Source: Mesorhabditis belari | Taxonomy: Eukaryota; Nematoda; Chromadorea; Rhabditida; Rhabditidae | Direction of reading: 5' to 3' | Assembly (NCBI GenBank): GCA_958450365.1 | Contig: CAUEEP010000737.1 | Span: 477,501-541,500 of the forward strand | Length of the DNA stretch: 64,000 bases | Shown: one piece after another, positions 12,301 through 23,392 of the stretch | Layout: every line of letters begins with the position of its first letter | Numbering within the stretch: the stretch's first letter is position 1 | Notes under the pieces: model-generated | Told to the model about the DNA's origin: nothing | Seen by the model: only the letters and a program-made list of their open reading frames with translations | The model's database searches: none | Program-made: the position numbers and the translations under genes

Positions 12301-13335
12301 TGTTGCTCGAATGTTTTCACTTTACTAGCGATCGATGCTTGTTTACTGGTCTATTTTCTGATCTTCTTCCTTTTATAACACATTTTTCAATGATTCTCAA
12401 TATCTAAACCGTTTTTGCTTAATGGATCTCAACCTCCGATTTAAACTGCTTCTGAAATTCCAGGCGTAAAAAAGCCAGATTTTGTATGTTTGTCTGCGTG
12501 CGTATCAAGCGACTGTGACAGTATCGAGCGATCAGACAGTATCAAGCGATCAGACAGTATTTCATGATCAGACAGTAATCTAAAGCGATCGGACAGTATC
12601 TAGCGATCAGACAGTATCAAGCGATCAGACAGTATCGAGCGATCAGACAGTATCGAGCGATCAGACAGTATCTAGCGATCAGACAGCATTCAGCGAGTTT
12701 CATGCTCCCCAAAAACAGCCGATTGGTAAGTGCACCAGGTTCTCAACCTGCTAGCCTCGGTTCGAGCCCGGACTTGAGTGAACTTTTCAGTGCCTAGTGT
12801 TTTTTCAGTACCTCTTGAAAAGATAATATGAGATAATCCAATTGACTTCTTTAGCTTTCTTTAATGAATCTAGAATATAAAATTTTCTATAATACCAATT
12901 TCATAAAACAAAACGTGAGATGTGGCAAGAGTGGCATGACCGCAGAGAGGTACTTCATCCGTTGGAGTGAACCAACGAAGGGAGAATAGGGAGCCTAAAA
13001 AGAAGAAATTAAGTGTGCCAGAAAAGATTTGCATTCATCCAAAAAATCATTGGGTTTAAAGTTACCAGTCTTGAAGTCTTTCCCTTCTTCTAAAGAAACC
13101 GGATAGGTTGTTTCGGAGAGATTGAACTCGGCGGCGATTCTTTGATATTCCTGATCGGCTAGTTTCTAGAAATTGTACTCTTTTGGTAATTGAATGGAAA
13201 GTTAACAGTGATTAAATAAATAATGATTATCTTTCAAAATATTCCTTTTACCTTTTCAAAAAGACAAACAGCTGCCTGATTTCCGGCAAATTTCGTGTTG
13301 GTGAAGGCATCGATGAGGAAAGCGGGACGCTTCAT
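9387..13335 (-). CDS. PhzF/PBLD-family isomerase-like protein
   Basis: Exons on the reverse strand spell the PhzF fold in order. Exon 13335-13252 begins [20 protein letters not shown]. Exon 13165-13066 contains [12 protein letters not shown], with the glutamate that is catalytic in bacterial PhzF. Exon 12994-12896 contains [19 protein letters not shown]. Exons 11359 to about 11255 and 11208-11114 give [16 protein letters not shown] and [13 protein letters not shown]. Exon 10484-10394 gives FDYVCRYF and [13 protein letters not shown]. Exon 10139-10099 gives [14 protein letters not shown], and exon 9476-9387 gives [21 protein letters not shown] before the stop. Human PBLD is of similar layout. 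Frame breaks occur in the 9.43-9.45 kb, 10.41 kb, 11.2 kb and 11.3 kb exons. The segment after EDPATGSA lacks the usual His-Ala block, so the product may be altered. The exon between 12896 and 11359 was not found. Introns hold two minisatellites and a mariner remnant. Physiological substrate unknown. Confidence 0.82.
9585..9850. repeat. minisatellite of CCTGACCTGG-type units
   Basis: About twenty copies of an 8-14 bp unit built on CTGACCTGG with GCTC, TTCC or CCT spacers. It lies between the last two recognised exons of the PhzF-like gene. Its reverse strand keeps a long frame open that reads as [23 protein letters not shown] repeats. I treat that peptide as an artefact. Confidence 0.93.
10270..10375. 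repeat. broken tRNA-like sequence
   Basis: TAGCTCAGTGG (an A-box-like phrase) reads on the reverse strand at about 10300-10310, while GAGTTCAAATCC (B-box-like) reads on the forward strand at about 10359-10370. The two halves face each other, so this is not a functional tRNA but may derive from tRNA-related repeats. Confidence 0.35.
10660..10985. repeat. tandem duplication of a segment of about 165 bp
   Basis: Both halves contain in order a GTTTACTAA phrase, ATACAGTACC, TATT, CTTGAT, CAATCTA, a TTTGAGCA phrase, CTGTTTCT, TTTTTCGGCGCCA and GCACAGTGCATCCTCGGGAT. The copies have diverged by several indels. The duplication lies in an intron of the reverse-strand PhzF-like gene. Confidence 0.8.
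11507..12080 (+). pseudogene. mariner-family transposase remnant (3' part)
   Basis: In shifting frames on the plus strand the region 11770-12010 reads as the end of a mariner transposase: [20 protein letters not shown] (the third catalytic aspartate region), [24 protein letters not shown] and [12 protein letters not shown]. The left edge carries TATTAGGTGTGGTAAAAAGT, which looks like a mariner inverted terminal repeat. No matching right repeat was seen and the N-terminal half is missing, so this is an internally deleted dead copy. It lies in an intron of the PhzF-like gene, in the opposite orientation. Confidence 0.75.
12509..12694. repeat. minisatellite, unit 18 bp (GATCAGACAGTATCAAGC)
   Basis: About ten copies of AGCGATCAGACAGTATC with one-base variants. 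It lies within an intron of the PhzF-like gene and is followed immediately by a tRNA-like sequence. Confidence 0.94.
12714..12782 (+). pseudogene. tRNA-like sequence (A and B boxes)
   Basis: CCGATTGGTAAGTGC resembles a D-arm/A box. It is followed by CAGGTTCTCAACCTG, which can form an anticodon stem, and then CTCGGTTCGAGCCCG, a T arm with a good B box (GGTTCGAGCCC). I could not pair a 7-bp acceptor stem, so this is a tRNA pseudogene or the head of a SINE rather than a working tRNA. Confidence 0.5.
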
Positions 13336-13569
13336 TGATCTCAAAAAGATAACTGATAACTGATAACTTTTCTGATCTGAAACTAAAACGCTTCCACACT
13401 TTATCATTTTCCGAAAATCGTTACCAAATTCGGAATCTCCTACCTCGATTCTATCTACAGAAAAATTTCCAGCTTAATCGGTTCAAGGAGAGCTGAGAAA
13501 TTGACGATTGAAAGTCCCCTAGGCTCTCTAAAGGAAACTGCGAAAAAAAAGACACTATTTTTGGGGGCT

Positions 13570-14000
13570 TAGACGTGGGGCGTCGTGGCGGGCACTTGTG
13601 AGCCAGCTTCTTGGCCGCCAGGTGTGGAGGAAAGGGTAAAGGGAAACACGGGATCGGGCGGGCTCCTGGCCGACGACCGAACGTGCGCACCAAGCGGCAC
13701 CTCGTCAGAGGGTGCGCCTCAACGGGAGCAGTCTTGGGCGGTCAAGGACTATGGTATGGTCAGCCCGAAGGGAAGTAAGCTATAGGCTATAGCCGACGCC
13801 CGAACGTCCACACCAAGCGGTACGTCTGCTTCCCCGAAAGGGGAGCAGTCTCAGACCCGAAACTAGGAGGGAATTCTAGAAATTCTAGAAGAGAGCCGAA
13901 AGACCCAAAAGAGAGCAGGTCCTCGCGTGTCACAGTGATGGGATAGCGTTCGGAGGTTGGGGAACGGCTCCGCCCGGCGGTACCCGATCCTGCACACCCC
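13570..14000. other. GC-rich block with a diverged internal tandem duplication
   Basis: Composition is strikingly richer in G and C than the surroundings. Two sub-blocks start with CCGACG.CCGAACGT..CACC and continue AAGCGG.AC.TC (13670-13735 and 13792-13858), each ending near GGGAGCAGTCT. Frames are open but match nothing I recognise. It lies just upstream of the reverse-strand PhzF-like start. It could be a repeat fragment, a retroelement piece or acquired DNA. Confidence 0.4.
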
Positions 14001-14544
14001 AAATTTCTGGAGAAATTTGGATCAAAGATTTATTTTAGCGGAAAAATAATGATAAGGAACTAGCTGCCCAATAAATGGGAAAATATCATACTTGCAAATG
14101 GTCAATAAATAGGAGGCGTGGTTTTTAAGAAATTCTAGTGCAAAAAGGGGGGACAAGACTTTCTCGTTAACCTGATAAATGCAAATATAGATCTAATGGT
14201 GGGTATAAAAGGCATAAGTATCCAAAAATCTATCTAAAATATAAATTAATGTATGAAGAAACAATAGAAAGCTTCTTCTAAAGAAAATTTAATTAAAAAT
14301 TTGTAAATCTGTGAAACGCTAAAAATGTTCGAAAGAAAAGCCACTTTTATTTTCTTTTCGGCGTAATTTCGTTGAATTTCTTCTCTTTGAGCAAAAATCG
14401 TGATTTGATAAGGAAAGAGATAAGATCACACAATGATCCATCAAAAAAAAAAAGAAAGGCTGTAATTAGTCATGTAATCTTTTCAAAAAAACAAATAATA
14501 TTGAATGGAATGAGAAAAATGAAGTTTTCATTGCTTTTTTTTTG

Positions 14545-15216
14545 TTCTAGTTTCTAGTTTGTAGTAAAGTCAAAGCTTTGGCAATCTCACGAATAATTTC
14601 CGATCAACCGTGATGCCGACGATTCGATCGATTTCACCATTTTGTCGCTTTGAAAAGCTTTGCCGCCATTTTGAAAAGCTATGCCGCTTTGCCGCTTTGA
14701 AAAGCAGCGCTTTATCGAAAAGTTTCCAACCAAAAAAGCTCAATAAACAATAAAAATCAAATTTCAAAACTCTCTTCGATTTCTTTCATCCCATTATCAC
14801 AAAAAATTTCACGAAAGTTTCGGCTGATCGGAAATGATTCGTGATATTGCCAAAGCTTTGACTTTACTACAAACTAGAAACTAACAAAAAAAACCCTCTC
14901 AATCACCTCTCACTACACATTTTTTACAAGAACAATACAGAAATTGTGTATTTCTCCTAGAGAAGCGATCGCTGATACGAAAATCCAATCCAGCCAGAAT
15001 TTTCTCAAAATTTCCAACAAGTTTATGCCAAAGTTGATCAAATTCGTCCATTCGAATAACTAGAAGCTTAACGTTTTGATTTTTCGATGAAATCCCGTTA
15101 GTTTGTAGTAAAGTCAAAGCTTTGGCAATATCACGAATCATTTCTTGAACATTGTAAATGTACTCAAAAACGGGATTTCATCGAAAAATCAAAACGCTAA
15201 GCTTCTAGTTATTCGC
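14545..15216. repeat. cluster of interlocked inverted repeats
   Basis: The phrase TTTGTAGTAAAGTCAAAGCT plus TTGGCAAT.TCACGAAT occurs directly at 14559-14597 and 15100-15139 and inverted at 14838-14873. A second pair, TAACTAGAAGCTTA.CGTTTT then GATTTTTCGATGAAATCCCG, lies at 15055-15099 and inverted at 15172-15213. This is typical of nested fold-back or MITE insertions. No protein signature was found. Confidence 0.8.
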
Positions 15217-16400
15217 AGATATCGTAGAAATGGAACACTTTCGCCAATAAATCTAGAAATGTTAATAGCTGATGAAATGAACAAACAAACAAACAAATAA
15301 ACAAACAAATAATCAAACAAACAAAATGTAAACAAATGAACAAAAGTTTTTCTAAACCGGAAGAAAAAGTCTAGTCAAAAACAAAACTTGTACATTTTAT
15401 AGGAAAATTTGGCTTTGATCTGGCTGTAGTTTTAGATCCAGTTTAGATTAGAAAGCATATCAAGATCAAGTTGATTTTTTAAATCCCAGTACCCAGTTAG
15501 CTGATGAGATCAAGCTTGCAAGCATTGATTTCTTTTCCACGAAACCCTCTCCCCTTCATTTTTTCATTTGATAAGGCGAAAGTGTGCTCATTAAATGCCT
15601 TTCTTTCAATCCATTTCAGTCGTTTTTCCAGTGATTTCCCATCCAGCTTCTGCTTTTTCCTTTATGAATCTTAAAAATTGCTTAGATCGTTAAGATCGTG
15701 ATGCTATGAATATGCTTAGATCGTTAAGATTCCTAGGGTGAAAAGCAAAATTTAGTCTGGCAACATGCAACCAAAGAAGATTTAAAGCATTTTAGAACTT
15801 ATCAGTTTGCTTAATTTCTATTTAAATATTAATTTATAGATATTTTATTAAAGACATCGAATAAAATGTAAACAACTAACAATCACTTTTTTAGAGATTT
15901 TTAGAAACACACTCGCTGTTTACCTTTCGTTTGACTTTTGTGTACTTTGTATTATAAGTTGTAAACGTTCCCGTCCTGGCGCATCAAATTTCCCATCTTT
16001 CTTGGCTGAAACCAGTGCAGAAATAACGATTTAAATGCGCCAGAAGGTTTACGTTTAGCTTTTCAGTTTAGCTTTCGAGCTCAAAGTGCATAAAAGGTTA
16101 AACGAGAGGCGTCTGGCGAGATTGGATATTTGTCAGATTGTATATGTTTGCAACTTCTTGAGCACAAAGTACATTATTGCCTCATTTATTACCTTATAGT
16201 ATTTGAATACTTTTCCAAATCCGATCATCAAAAAGTGTTCCTTTTTTCCCCTGAGCATCCCCCATTTTCGACTCATCCCATGATTTCCCCGTAGACTCAT
16301 TTATCAAAACATTCATCTAAACGAATCTTTCTTGATTCAAATTTAGCCAAATTTATTGTTCTTTTTCATAATAAATAATAGCTTTCTTCACATTTTCTTA
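15217..16400. other. gene-free AT-rich stretch
   Basis: Contains a short (AAAC)n run near 15285-15310. An inverted pair of the dispersed 40-bp motif spans about 15953-16092, with a further half copy at 16159-16173. No coding signature was recognised. Confidence 0.5.
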
Positions 16401-16435
16401 TAAACAATAAACAAGATGATTTATTCTGTATCCAC

Positions 16436-16580
16436 TAGCCCATCGAAGCAGTGGTTAGGGAAACGTGTGACGGCCTCATAAGGAGCTCGAAATTTAACGT
16501 GATTTCCTATACCAAATGTCTCGCGTTTGCAAAGCGTTCTGTAAAAACTAAAAACGGATTCGAGATCCCCGGCCGACTCT
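16436..16580 (+). repeat. degenerate tRNA-like segment
   Basis: GCAGTGGTTAGGGAAACGTG followed by GGCCTCATAAGGAGCTCGAA looks like a D arm, an anticodon arm with CAT, and a decayed variable/T region. The B box is not intact. It precedes the 24-bp minisatellite directly. Weak call. Confidence 0.3.
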
Positions 16581-16587
16581 ATAAGAT

Positions 16588-16700
16588 GGACTTTGTCTCG
16601 AGTCAAAAAGCCAGCTTTGTCTCGAGTCAAAAGGCCAGCTTTGTCTCGAGTCAAAAGGCCAGCTTGTCCTCGAGTCAAAAGTCAAGTCAAGGCCAGCTTG
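16588..16700. repeat. minisatellite, unit 24 bp (TTTGTCTCGAGTCAAAAGGC...)
   Basis: Four near-identical units of CTTTGTCTCGAGTCAAAAGG plus CCAG, then two shortened ones. Open frames across it are repeat artefacts. Confidence 0.93.
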
Positions 16701-17284
16701 ACTCGGTGTCTTTCCCATGTCAGCCTCACCCGTGGCTGCTGTGCCAAATGAATCATTTTAGCGACAAATTTTCGCAAACATTCTTTAGCTACTTTCACTC
16801 ATTGTTTATTGAGAATGAATTGTGCTTGAAAGGTTGCCGATGAAAACAAAAATAAAGGAAAGAGAGAGGTCATCTCAATCCAAATCTCCGATCAAATCTC
16901 CTCCCATTCACCCCCGACAAAGAGGCCATCATCCACACCACCAACAAACCCTTAATAAACCTTTAATAAACTTTTAATAAACCTAAATTTTCATAAAATT
17001 ATGCAAAACAAAAATCATTTAAGTATTTAAAAACTTGAAAGCTTTCGAGATTGATTTGTTTTTAGGTAAATTTGATTTGTCTGCAAACAAAAAGGCCTTG
17101 TCTGCTTTGTCTGCTTTTTTATTTAGAGTTTGTCACAATAAGATTAAAATAAATCTAATTTTCATATTCTTCATTGTAAATTGATCGTTTTAAATACAAA
17201 TTAATTATGAAATCTAAGAGAATTCTCATTTTCTATAGAAAAACAAAATTGGTACAAAGCCCGTTTTGCTACAAAGCAAGATAA

Positions 17285-17680
17285 TTTCTTGTTTTAATTG
17301 TTTGATTGGTTGGAGGATGAATTGATTGGTTTGATTGGTTGGTGAGGGGTTTGTATTGTTTTTTTTGTTGGGTGGTGAAATGTTTGGTTGGGGGGTTTGA
17401 TTTTTTTTTTGTTGGGGGTGGTTTTTTTTTTTGTTGGGGGTTGGGTGTTTTTTTTTGGGGGTGATGTTTTGTTGGGGTTTTTTTTTTTTTTTTTGGGGGG
17501 AGGTTGGAGCAGTTTGAATTGTTTCATTGGTTGGAGGATGAATTTTTTTTTGTTTGGTGTGTGGATTTTTTTGTTTGGTTTGGTGTGTGTTGATTTTTTT
17601 TTTTTTTTTTGGGGGGTGGATGTTTTGATTTGTTTGTTGGGTTTGGATTGATTGATTGGTTGGAGGAGGTTCGAGGTTCG
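17285..17680. repeat. G/T-only low-complexity tract
   Basis: About 390 bases on the plus strand made almost only of G and T (TTGGTTGG, GGGTTTTTT and similar), starting and ending with TTGATTGGTTGGAGGA-type units. Strong strand asymmetry with many G runs. Confidence 0.95.
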
Positions 17681-17699
17681 AGATTGGACCTTTTCCTAG

Positions 17700-19595
17700 A
17701 AAACGATTATTTTGTTGTAACCAAGTACAGACGAATGGTTTTTTTTTTAGATTTCAAAGCATTTTCTTCCTTTTCAACCCAACGCAGCTGGTCATTTTGG
17801 GGTAATGAAAACAAAAGAAATTGAAAAAAAAAAACGATTTTTAAATATCTTCTTTCCAATCCATTTTAAATATTCACGAAATTTTCTTCATTTTTTCACT
17901 TTCTTTTGTTTTGTTTTGTTTTGTTTTTTTCCGATGAAGGGCTAGGCGCGAAAAGTTTTTGAACGCTGTTCCCATTCTCCCATTCCATGAGCCGATCATC
18001 ACAACCAGATTTTTCTGCGTAATTTTCTCATTATTTATTTTTATTTATTTATTTCAATCCAATAGTTTGTTGTTGTTGTTTTTTTTAAACGAAAACACGA
18101 ATCTTGTCAAGCTGATATTTTCTGTACCAGAAAACTTTGCAGTTTTGATAATTAGCAGATGATTGTTCAAGAGTTTTTCCAATACCAGGTAAAGTAGTAT
18201 TGAGATCAAGAGTAAAGTAGTATTGAAATCAAAGTCTAATGTATTGGATTTAAAAATCTTTATATAAAAGATGTAAAAGATTTCTTATCTCTCAAAGATC
18301 AAACGTGTTCATTGTTTGCAAAAAAAACGGAAGTTTTAACTTTTCTATGAAAAGTTGAACTGAAACAAGTGAGTAACGAGGATTTGGGAAGGAGAAAGGG
18401 AAAGATTATCTTTATGAAATTGAACAGCTGACGATTGGCTCAAATTCTAAGCAGAAAGAAATAAAGGAAGAAAGAAAGAAAGAAAGAGAGGAAGGAAGAA
18501 AGAGAGAAAGAAAGAAAGCTTTTACTCATTTGTGGAACGTTCAACTGTTTCAAAAAGATCAGGATTTTCCATTTAAGAGACGTCCCAATCAATCTAATGT
18601 TAACATAAACAATAACTAGCTTCGATTCCTTTATCTACTTAATATCTACTTCTCATATGATTTCCAACCTCTCCTTTCCAAAAGGGTCTAAAAGTTATTG
18701 AATCCTTTTCTATATTGCACACATCCCCTTTTCATCTCTTTCCCATTCCCAACCTCAATCCCTTTGTCCACCTGACATCATGAGTCTCTCTATTTTTAAA
18801 CTCAACACTTTGCAAAGTTCTTTACTACTTCTTCTTTACTTTTTCTTCTTTGCATTTTTCTTTTTCTTTACTTCTTCTTTCTAGGCTTTTCTTTGTAATT
18901 GTCAACAAATCTGTTACTTGTTATGTAACTTTGAACTTGTTGATCAGGTTTTAAATCTTCCCACCTACAAGCAACTATAATCTGGTTTGGCTTTAGCTTA
19001 ATTAAGTCTAGCTGGATCTAAGCTTAGCTTAAAACTAGAAGATCTCAAGCGTTTGAATCGATTCTATTTCCAGCCTACGTATTCTTTTCTTTTTCTTGAA
19101 TGTTATGCAAAAGTATTGAACGAAAAAATTTTACCTTTGTTGTTGTTGAAACTTTTTGCCATTTTGTCTTGTTCCATTTTGCCTTGTTCCATTTGGAACA
19201 GTCAAACCAAATCATTGAATTTTCCTGAATCATTTCCCCAAATGGATTCTTTTTCATTTTCATTTTTTTAAAATATCTCCAACCTATTTAGGAGAATAGA
19301 AACGATACGAAAAGAGGTGAAGAAAGTGCAGTGTTTGTTTTGTCATATCGTCGTGCGGGGGTTTTGCATGTTTTCGGCGTGAAAAGAGAAGGGGTAAAAA
19401 GAAGAAGAATCTTTCACAGCTAAAGCAGCTCTGCTGTTTTTCATAGTTTTTTTCCATCAAGATTCACCATTTCGAGAAATTTACTCGATAAAAGTTTATT
19501 GGTTTTACTTATTTGTGGCGTTTAGATTGACTAGCAATTGGGCTCCAATTGCTCGCCAAAGGCAAGCACGAGCTGAGACTTGACTTTAGATTTTG
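17700..19595. other. gene-free stretch with simple repeats
   Basis: Holds poly-pyrimidine runs, a (GAAA)n tract near 18466-18520 and TTTTG repeats near 17906-17925. No conserved coding sequence was recognised. Confidence 0.5.
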
Positions 19596-19597
19596 AA

Positions 19598-19912
19598 ATT
19601 TTACGATTGTGATTACAATTGTACGATCGGATTGTAACGTCATTGTACGATTTGTACGACGATCATAAATGTGGCCGTCATTGTACGTCGTTGTACAGTG
19701 TACGATCGTTGTACGTCATTGGCACGATTCGCTCGACGATCATTATACGTCATTGTACGTCATTAGACAACTTGTACGATCGTTAAATGTCATTAGACAA
19801 TTGTACGATCGTTGTACGCAAATGTACGATTGTACGACGATCTTGTACGTCATTCTACGTAATTGTACAATTGTACGATCGTTGTACGTAATTGTAAGAT
19901 TGTACGATTTAA
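19598..19912. repeat. palindromic GTAC-rich satellite, cluster 1
   Basis: Irregular array of TTGTACGATCGTTGTACG and CATTGTACGTCATTGTACGA units, each nearly self-complementary. The same unit forms a second cluster at 21260-21500. Confidence 0.93.
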
Positions 19913-20513
19913 GAATAAGTAATGGAGATTGTCATTGTTCAAAAGTAACACAATTTGATTCCTAGATAAATGAGTAAATAGGTAAATAGGTAAAAAATAT
20001 AAAACAGTTAGTAGAGGTGTTCCGCGGGTGATGGGGATAAACAGGGATTGAGAGGGGAGATTAAGTGGGATTGAAGGAGGGGGAGAGGCTGTACCTTCTG
20101 TACTCCTGCCCAGTCCTCTCCCAGTCTTACCCCTCTTGTACTAGCAATGCCTGTAGGGAATCGATTCTCCTTTCTTCCCCCTTTCTTTCCTTCTTTCTTC
20201 TTCTTTTTCTTTCTTCTTTCTTCTTTCTATAAGGAAACCAGCAAAAACGCTTGAAACGAAGCTACCTTTACACTTCTTTTTTATCAGTCTTTTGCTTTCC
20301 ATAAAACCCCTGGATTTATGATTTAAGAGGATTTTCTTCAGAAAGTGTGGCTTCAGAAAGGCTTTTCTTCCTTTCTCTTTTAAAAACATGACTTACTTAG
20401 ATTTTCTTCAATTCATTGTCTTCTCAAAGTTCTTTAGATTTGACAACCTTATTCAAAGCCTTTATTTTTCATATTTTTCAGGGTTCTTTCCTTATTTTTC
20501 AGGGTTCTTTCCT

Positions 20514-20517
<4 letters not shown>

Positions 20518-20574
<57 letters not shown>
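20518..20574 (+). repeat. 57-base poly-A homopolymer
   Basis: An uninterrupted run of A preceded by two copies of CAGGGTTCTTTCCTTATT-like sequence, with a third GAGTTCTTTCC just after it. It may mark the tail of a retroposed copy, but no body was recognised upstream. Confidence 0.97.
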
Positions 20575-20578
<4 letters not shown>

Positions 20579-21148
20579 TAGAGTTCTTTCCACAAATCTT
20601 CCCTCATTTTTCGATTATTCAGTGAGATAAGGATTCTAATCAAAAAAATTTAATCAAAAAATTTAAATCTTTATTTTCACGAATAATAATACCTTCTTTT
20701 ATATGGTTCCATTTTTGGGCCAAAGAAAACCGAAAAAATGCCTCTGACTCATTTTCTTTGCTTTTTTTGCTTTTTCTCGACCGATTCACTTCTTTAAATA
20801 AACAGTGATTATTCAAAACCTCAAAAACTTTCTTTTAAACAAATGAAATTTTGACTTTATTTTCCTTAATTTCTCTGCCTTATTTACCCTGTACTTTGTG
20901 TGCTCAAAATGAGAAACAGCTCAAAAATTGTGCTCAATTAGTAAACGCATCCTTTCTGGTGCACCTAATTCTTCATTTTGCCTTGAGGAGAAGTTGTTTC
21001 TATTAGAAAAATCAAGAACTCAGTGCACTAGAAAGCGTTTATAACTTTTGAGCACAAAGCACAACCGCTAATGAATCGTTCTGTTGAAGCTTGATTTCTC
21101 ATCTTATAGGGTAATTTGTTGGCTTTGTTTTGCAACTCGCAGCACTTG

Positions 21149-21600
21149 ATAATGATTACAATTGTAATCGTTTTTTTAGTTCTTTTTATGACAAAATTGT
21201 TTGATAAAGGTTTGGAGATTTCCTTTCAAAAAAATCATACGTTGTATAGTGCGTGTGATGGGGTGTGTTCGTTGTACGTAATTGTACGATTGTACGACGA
21301 TCATTGTACGTCATTGTACAATGGTACGATCGTTGTACGTCGTTGTACAATTGTACGATCATCGTACGTCATTGTACAATGGTACGATTTTTATATTTTA
21401 ATAATACGTTGTACGTAATTGTACGATGGTACGACAATCATTGTACGTCATTGTACAATTGTACGTCATTGCACAATTGTACGATCGTTGTTCGTCGTTG
21501 TTAACCATTGTAATCCGGTTTTTAGTTGTTTTATGACAAAATTGTTGATAAAGGTTTGGAGATTTCCTTTTAAAAAAATCATAGTTGCATAGGCCGATTT
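21149..21600. repeat. palindromic GTAC-rich satellite, cluster 2, with duplicated flanks
   Basis: GTAC-rich units fill 21260-21500. The left flank (21160-21245: ATGACAAAATTGTTTGATAA then AGGTTTGGAGATTTCCTTT) recurs as the right flank (21525-21583: ATGACAAAATTGTTGATAAA then GGTTTGGAGATTTCC). The array therefore sits between direct repeats of about 80 bp. Confidence 0.9.
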
Positions 21601-22079
21601 GGCGGGGCGACTCTTTCTCTTCTCTTCGACTTCTATTCCGAAGAATTTTAACACTTCAAAGAGAGAGAGAGAAAAACTCTTGGCTAGATCCAGTTCTTCT
21701 TAAAACTCATTTTAGTCACTTTAAGTTGGTTTTAAGTTGGTTTTAGGGTTAGTTTTAAGTTTAAAAAACAGTTTTCCTTATACATTGATGCCTTCATTGA
21801 TTGATTCTTGGCTCAGTACTCGGCTTTCTTCTTTTGCTTGTCTTTTCGAGGTGATAAAGCTATTATAACGTTTTTGATATCTCAACATGTATAGAGTTTA
21901 TTAGGAATTTGAAGAAATTTGAAAGCTAAGCCAAATTAAATCAAACTAAAGCCTTTAGGATTGGATAATCGACAGTTTCGAGTAGATTATATTAGATCAA
22001 AGCTAAAATATTGAAAAGTTAACAACATTATCTAGGGATTTTGTAAAGTTTTAATGTTAAATGTGAATGAAAAGAATGG

Positions 22080-22960
22080 TGTTCAATTTCTTTTTTGGTA
22101 ATCAAATGTTTAAGCGGATGAGGGGACGTCGTCGTCGGCAAAGATTTTCACCCCTTTCCGCACAGAAAACTCGCTTTCCTGGCAAAGAATAAAACAGGTG
22201 ACCCTGACCCTTTTATTGAGTTTTAGGGTTTTAGTTTAAGATGATAAAAGTTATTGTAACGTTTTGTATACCAAAGTGTAAGTTAGAAATTAGAGTTTGT
22301 TAGAAATTAGAAGTAATTTGGGGAAATCTAAGCCAAAGTAAATCCCAAGCTAAACCTGCCGAATTGGACAATCGACAATTTTCGAAATCTTTGCCGACAA
22401 CGTCGTCCCCTATCCACTTAAGCATTTGGATTAACCAAAGAAATTGAATATTAATTGAATTCATTGTTTATATGTGAGTCGAAGCTGATATTAGAAAAGT
22501 TAGCAAAGATCATCTAAGGGATTTTTGTAAGTTTTAATGGTAAATGAAACTGTGAATTCAATGAACAATTGAATTCTTTTGTCAATCCAAATGTTTAAGC
22601 GGATGAGGACGACGTCGGCAAAGATTTCCCCTTTTTTCCCCATGGAAACTCGCTTTCTTTGAGCAAAAGAATGAAAAAACAGCGACCCTGACCCTTTTGA
22701 TTTGAGTTTAAGTTTAAGTTTAAGATGATAAAAGCTATTGTAACGTTTTTGATATATGCAAAATTACCTAGGGATATTGTAAAAAGTCCTAAAAAAACAA
22801 TGAATTGTTCAATTTCTTTTGTCAATCCAAATGTTTAAAGCGGATAGGGACGACGTCGGCAAAGATTTCCCCTTTTTTCCACCAGAAAACCCGCTGTAAG
22901 GCAAAAAGATGAAAAAACGGTGACCTGACCGGTCCTTGCAGTTGATGAAATGAAATTAGT
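22080..22960. repeat. complex repeat, several diverged units of about 240-480 bp
   Basis: Recurring phrases in order: AATCCAAATGTTTAAGCGGA, GACGTCGTCGGCAAAGATTT, ACTCGCTTTC..GAGCAAAAGAATG, CGACCCTGACCCTTTT, GATGATAAAAGCTATTGTAA, then CGTTTTTGATAT. Copies start near 22087, 22575 and 22812. An inverted copy of the GACGTCG block lies near 22385-22440. A further block of the same family is at 26080-26650. Confidence 0.88.
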
Positions 22961-23254
22961 TCATTTTTGTTAAGTGTTTCATGTTTCAGCGACTATCTAT
23001 AGGAATCTACTTTCAGAAATTGTGGGTGTAGTTGGAAGCTACCGCCTAAAGAGGCTTTAGTTTAGATTTAATTTGGCTTAGCTTTCAAATTTCTTCAAAT
23101 TTTTCTTATTTCCCTCGACTCTTCACCTTTTTGTATTCCGATCATTCAATTTTAAATGCTTACTATATTCTATATTATTATTTTATTCGATAAATACTTT
23201 GCAATGTTTTTGCTGCCGCAAACTAACCTTTTACTATCGCTTTGAAGTTTAAAG

Positions 23255-23392
23255 TTGGCTTAGGGTTAACTAAAGTTAGCTTAGGATTGGCTTAAAGTTA
23301 GCTTAAGTTAGCTTAAGGGATTAGCTTAAGGATTGAAAAGTTAGTTTAAAGGATTGAGTTTAAGTTACGCTTAAAGTTAGCTTAAAGTTTAC
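23255..23392. repeat. short-unit tandem repeat (GCTTAAAGTTA)
   Basis: About ten copies of GCTTAAGTTA/GCTTAAAGTTA, ending at the phrase TTTACTGGGG. Confidence 0.9.

Noticed and set aside
13570..14000. rRNA fragment or bacterial insertion
   Set aside because: GC-rich, but none of the conserved rRNA words or bacterial gene signals were recognisable. Kept only as an unexplained block.
20518..20574. Poly-A tail of a processed pseudogene
   Set aside because: No recognisable exon-joined coding sequence precedes the run, and the copies of GGGTTCTTTCC on both sides suggest slippage instead.
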